Part shown: positions 62,709 through 64,000 of the stretch, piece after piece
How the letters are laid out: the number at the start of each line of letters is the position of its first letter
Numbering within the stretch: position 1 is the first letter of the stretch
NCBI GenBank assembly: GCA_964542475.1
Contig: CAZIUL010000013.1
Location: 1 to 64,000, forward strand
Origin: CAZIUL01 sp964542475
GTDB taxonomy: Bacteria; Planctomycetota; B15-G4; CAYZWU01
Reading direction: 5' to 3'
Length of the DNA: 64,000 nucleotides
Made by a program: the position numbers and the translations under genes
The notes under the pieces: model-generated
What the model was told of the DNA's origin: nothing
Seen by the model: only the letters and a program-made list of their open reading frames with translations
Database searches by the model: none

Positions 62709-64000
62709 TTTCCTTTATCAGACGGTTGTTTATAATAAGAGGATCACCTTCTTCAATCATAAGATCGCCAAGCGTTGTATCTGCCCATTCATTTATGACT
62801 TCAATTGTTGCCGAAGGCATCAGTTTATGCTCTCTCACCAAAGATTCAAACATTTCCTCACCCCAAGATTCCGTGTTGAGCAGTTTAGCAAGAAAGCCGT
62901 GATACCGAGGGTCAAGTCCCTCAAAACGAGCATCGATCGTTGGCTTTGATGTTTTTCTTTCAGTTGTTTCTTCCGGTTCTTCTTCGGTTACTTCTCCCAT
63001 GGCCTTTCCCAGCATGGCGGCAACTTCGCGTGTCTGTATCAGAATGTTCCGAATCTTGGTTTCATCCAATCTGACAGCAATGCCGACTTCTTCGCCGGGC
63101 TCTATAGTTGGTATGGCCTCCCCTTTTCGAGCAGGCGTTTCAGCTCTTGTGACCTCGACAGGTTCAGACAAGTCTGTACGGATTAAACCAAGGATATCAT
63201 CCAACCTGGCATTTGGCACCTCAAGGGCTTTATAGGCTCGCCTGAGAGCTTTCACCTCCGCTTTGTCAATCTCCCCATTTGCCGCTGCAACGCCAACAAG
63301 GAATTCACCTACCTTCTCTCTCTGGCCTTCGGATAGAACTTTCCGCAACCTTCTTGAAATACCGGTCAAGGATGGCGGATTTTCGACAAAAACACCTCTC
63401 AGCGCATGTAAGCGATTGGCGTCAGGGCCACCCAGCATAAATTGGCCTTCAAGGAATTTTGAAATGTAATCGACTTCTTCATCTTCAATAACGCCGTCAG
63501 CCGCAGCAATGGCCATCCCAAGCTCAAGGATGATGGAGGCGCCTCTATAAGTTGAATCTTTGGGCAACTCCGGGTCTTCGTCTGGCCTGAAGAGAGCAAC
63601 CAAATCATGCCATTTATATGAAGCATTCGTAATTCTTGGATCAGGTTCAATTCCCAGCCCAACGTAATGAGCGGTCTTTGCTAAATCCTTACTCTGTTTC
63701 AGTGTTAATTTATCTCTATACACATAGCCCTGAATTTCTGCAATTTGGGCTGTCTTTACCAAGACATGGCCATCATCACGCATATATTCTGAAAACGTTT
63801 TCTCCCAACGTGGCGCATCCGGGTGCTCGGTTTGCCCTTTTAATTCATCCGGCAGTGCTTCATATGCGTGGCGAGAATTTTTCTCCAACCCCTTTCCAAT
63901 CACACGACTGAATTTCCTCAGCTCCTCGATCGCCTGAGTCCAGATTTTGACAAGTGGTGTAAATTGACCTTGTATCCCCCGTGCGTTTGGAATGTTATAA
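62698..64000 (-). CDS. TerB / TerB-C domain protein (partial, continues beyond the window)
   Basis: The frame is open to the right edge, so at least 434 residues of a longer protein are seen; GTG at 63903 is internal. The visible part includes a TerB-N-like stretch (PLVKIWTQAIEELRKFSR), a TerB-like helical bundle with acidic metal-binding motifs (AAADGVIEDEEVDYISKF and AANGEIDKAEVKALRR), a linker, and a TerB-C domain (FEGLDPRYHGFLAKLLN to DLMIEEGDPLIINNRLI). TerB domains bind metal and occur in tellurite-resistance and phage-defence islands. It is first of a three-gene operon with BrxD- and BrxHI-like genes. Confidence 0.85.
   Translation of the reverse strand, partial: YNIPNARGIQGQFTPLVKIWTQAIEELRKFSRVIGKGLEKNSRHAYEALPDELKGQTEHPDAPRWEKTFSEYMRDDGHVLVKTAQIAEIQGYVYRDKLTLKQSKDLAKTAHYVGLGIEPDPRITNASYKWHDLVALFRPDEDPELPKDSTYRGASIILELGMAIAAADGVIEDEEVDYISKFLEGQFMLGGPDANRLHALRGVFVENPPSLTGISRRLRKVLSEGQREKVGEFLVGVAAANGEIDKAEVKALRRAYKALEVPNARLDDILGLIRTDLSEPVEVTRAETPARKGEAIPTIEPGEEVGIAVRLDETKIRNILIQTREVAAMLGKAMGEVTEEEPEETTERKTSKPTIDARFEGLDPRYHGFLAKLLNTESWGEEMFESLVREHKLMPSATIEVINEWADTTLGDLMIEEGDPLIINNRLIKENDG

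Noticed and set aside
1..64000. CRISPR array
   Set aside because: No regularly spaced direct repeats were seen; the only tandem repeat lies inside the kinase gene and is in frame.

Overview
The window looks like chromosomal DNA from an uncultivated anaerobic bacterium, most likely Planctomycetota or a neighbouring PVC/FCB lineage. This is inferred from gene content only. The main clues are paired ECF sigma factors and Ser/Thr kinases, a PDZ/HEAT/sialate-esterase protein, a mutarotase fused to a sodium symporter, and secreted proteins that share a C-terminal beta domain. Class II ribonucleotide reductase, FmdE and YedF-like genes suggest anaerobic life. Clear Shine-Dalgarno sites precede many starts. 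The organism cannot be named from sequence alone.

Layout. 0.5-3.6 kb: two GT-C type membrane glycosyltransferases. 3.7-3.9 kb: a 196-bp foldback repeat whose near-identical inverted twin lies at 41.8 kb. 4-12.4 kb: exported proteins (PDZ/HEAT/SASA esterase, histidine phosphatase, HEAT-like protein, C1A protease). 12.4-14.3 kb: a CBS protein and a fapA gene split by one missing base. 14.5-18.7 kb: carAB. 18.9-21.5 kb: a NatAB-like ABC exporter. 21.7-27 kb: a beta-helix protein, a lipoprotein/membrane-protein pair and an FHA protein. 27.2 kb: tRNA-Arg(CCU).

27.3-38.6 kb is an island of about 11.3 kb bounded by a 24-bp repeat of the tRNA 3' end. It carries an AlpA-like regulator, a primase-like protein coupled to a class II ribonucleotide reductase, and a two-gene cassette: an Mrr-like nuclease/SF2 helicase and a large protein with four RNA-polymerase alpha-CTD-like repeats plus a sigma region-4-like helix-turn-helix. 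An SGNH hydrolase completes it. No integrase is visible. The AlpA and primase genes share a bipartite upstream motif. The element resembles a phage-satellite type island, and the cassette is the best candidate here for an undescribed defence system.

38.7-44.3 kb: a secreted peptidyl-arginine/agmatine deiminase, an IS remnant, the second foldback repeat, a YedF-like protein behind a structured leader, and a nucleoside hydrolase-FmdE fusion. 44.5-49.3 kb: a sialic acid catabolism operon (mutarotase-symporter fusion, N-acetylneuraminate lyase, AGE epimerase). 49.4-59 kb: two signalling clusters (kinase-TPR; ECF sigma with zinc anti-sigma; ECF sigma with an RDD kinase) and a secreted propeller-like protein. 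59.1-64 kb: a tightly packed operon of a TerB/TerB-C protein (runs off the right edge), a BrxD-like ATPase and a BrxHI/Lhr-like helicase, a probable stress or phage-defence module.

A second dispersed repeat, with a GAAGAGTATGAAATA-like core, recurs at least seven times, only between genes or at gene boundaries.
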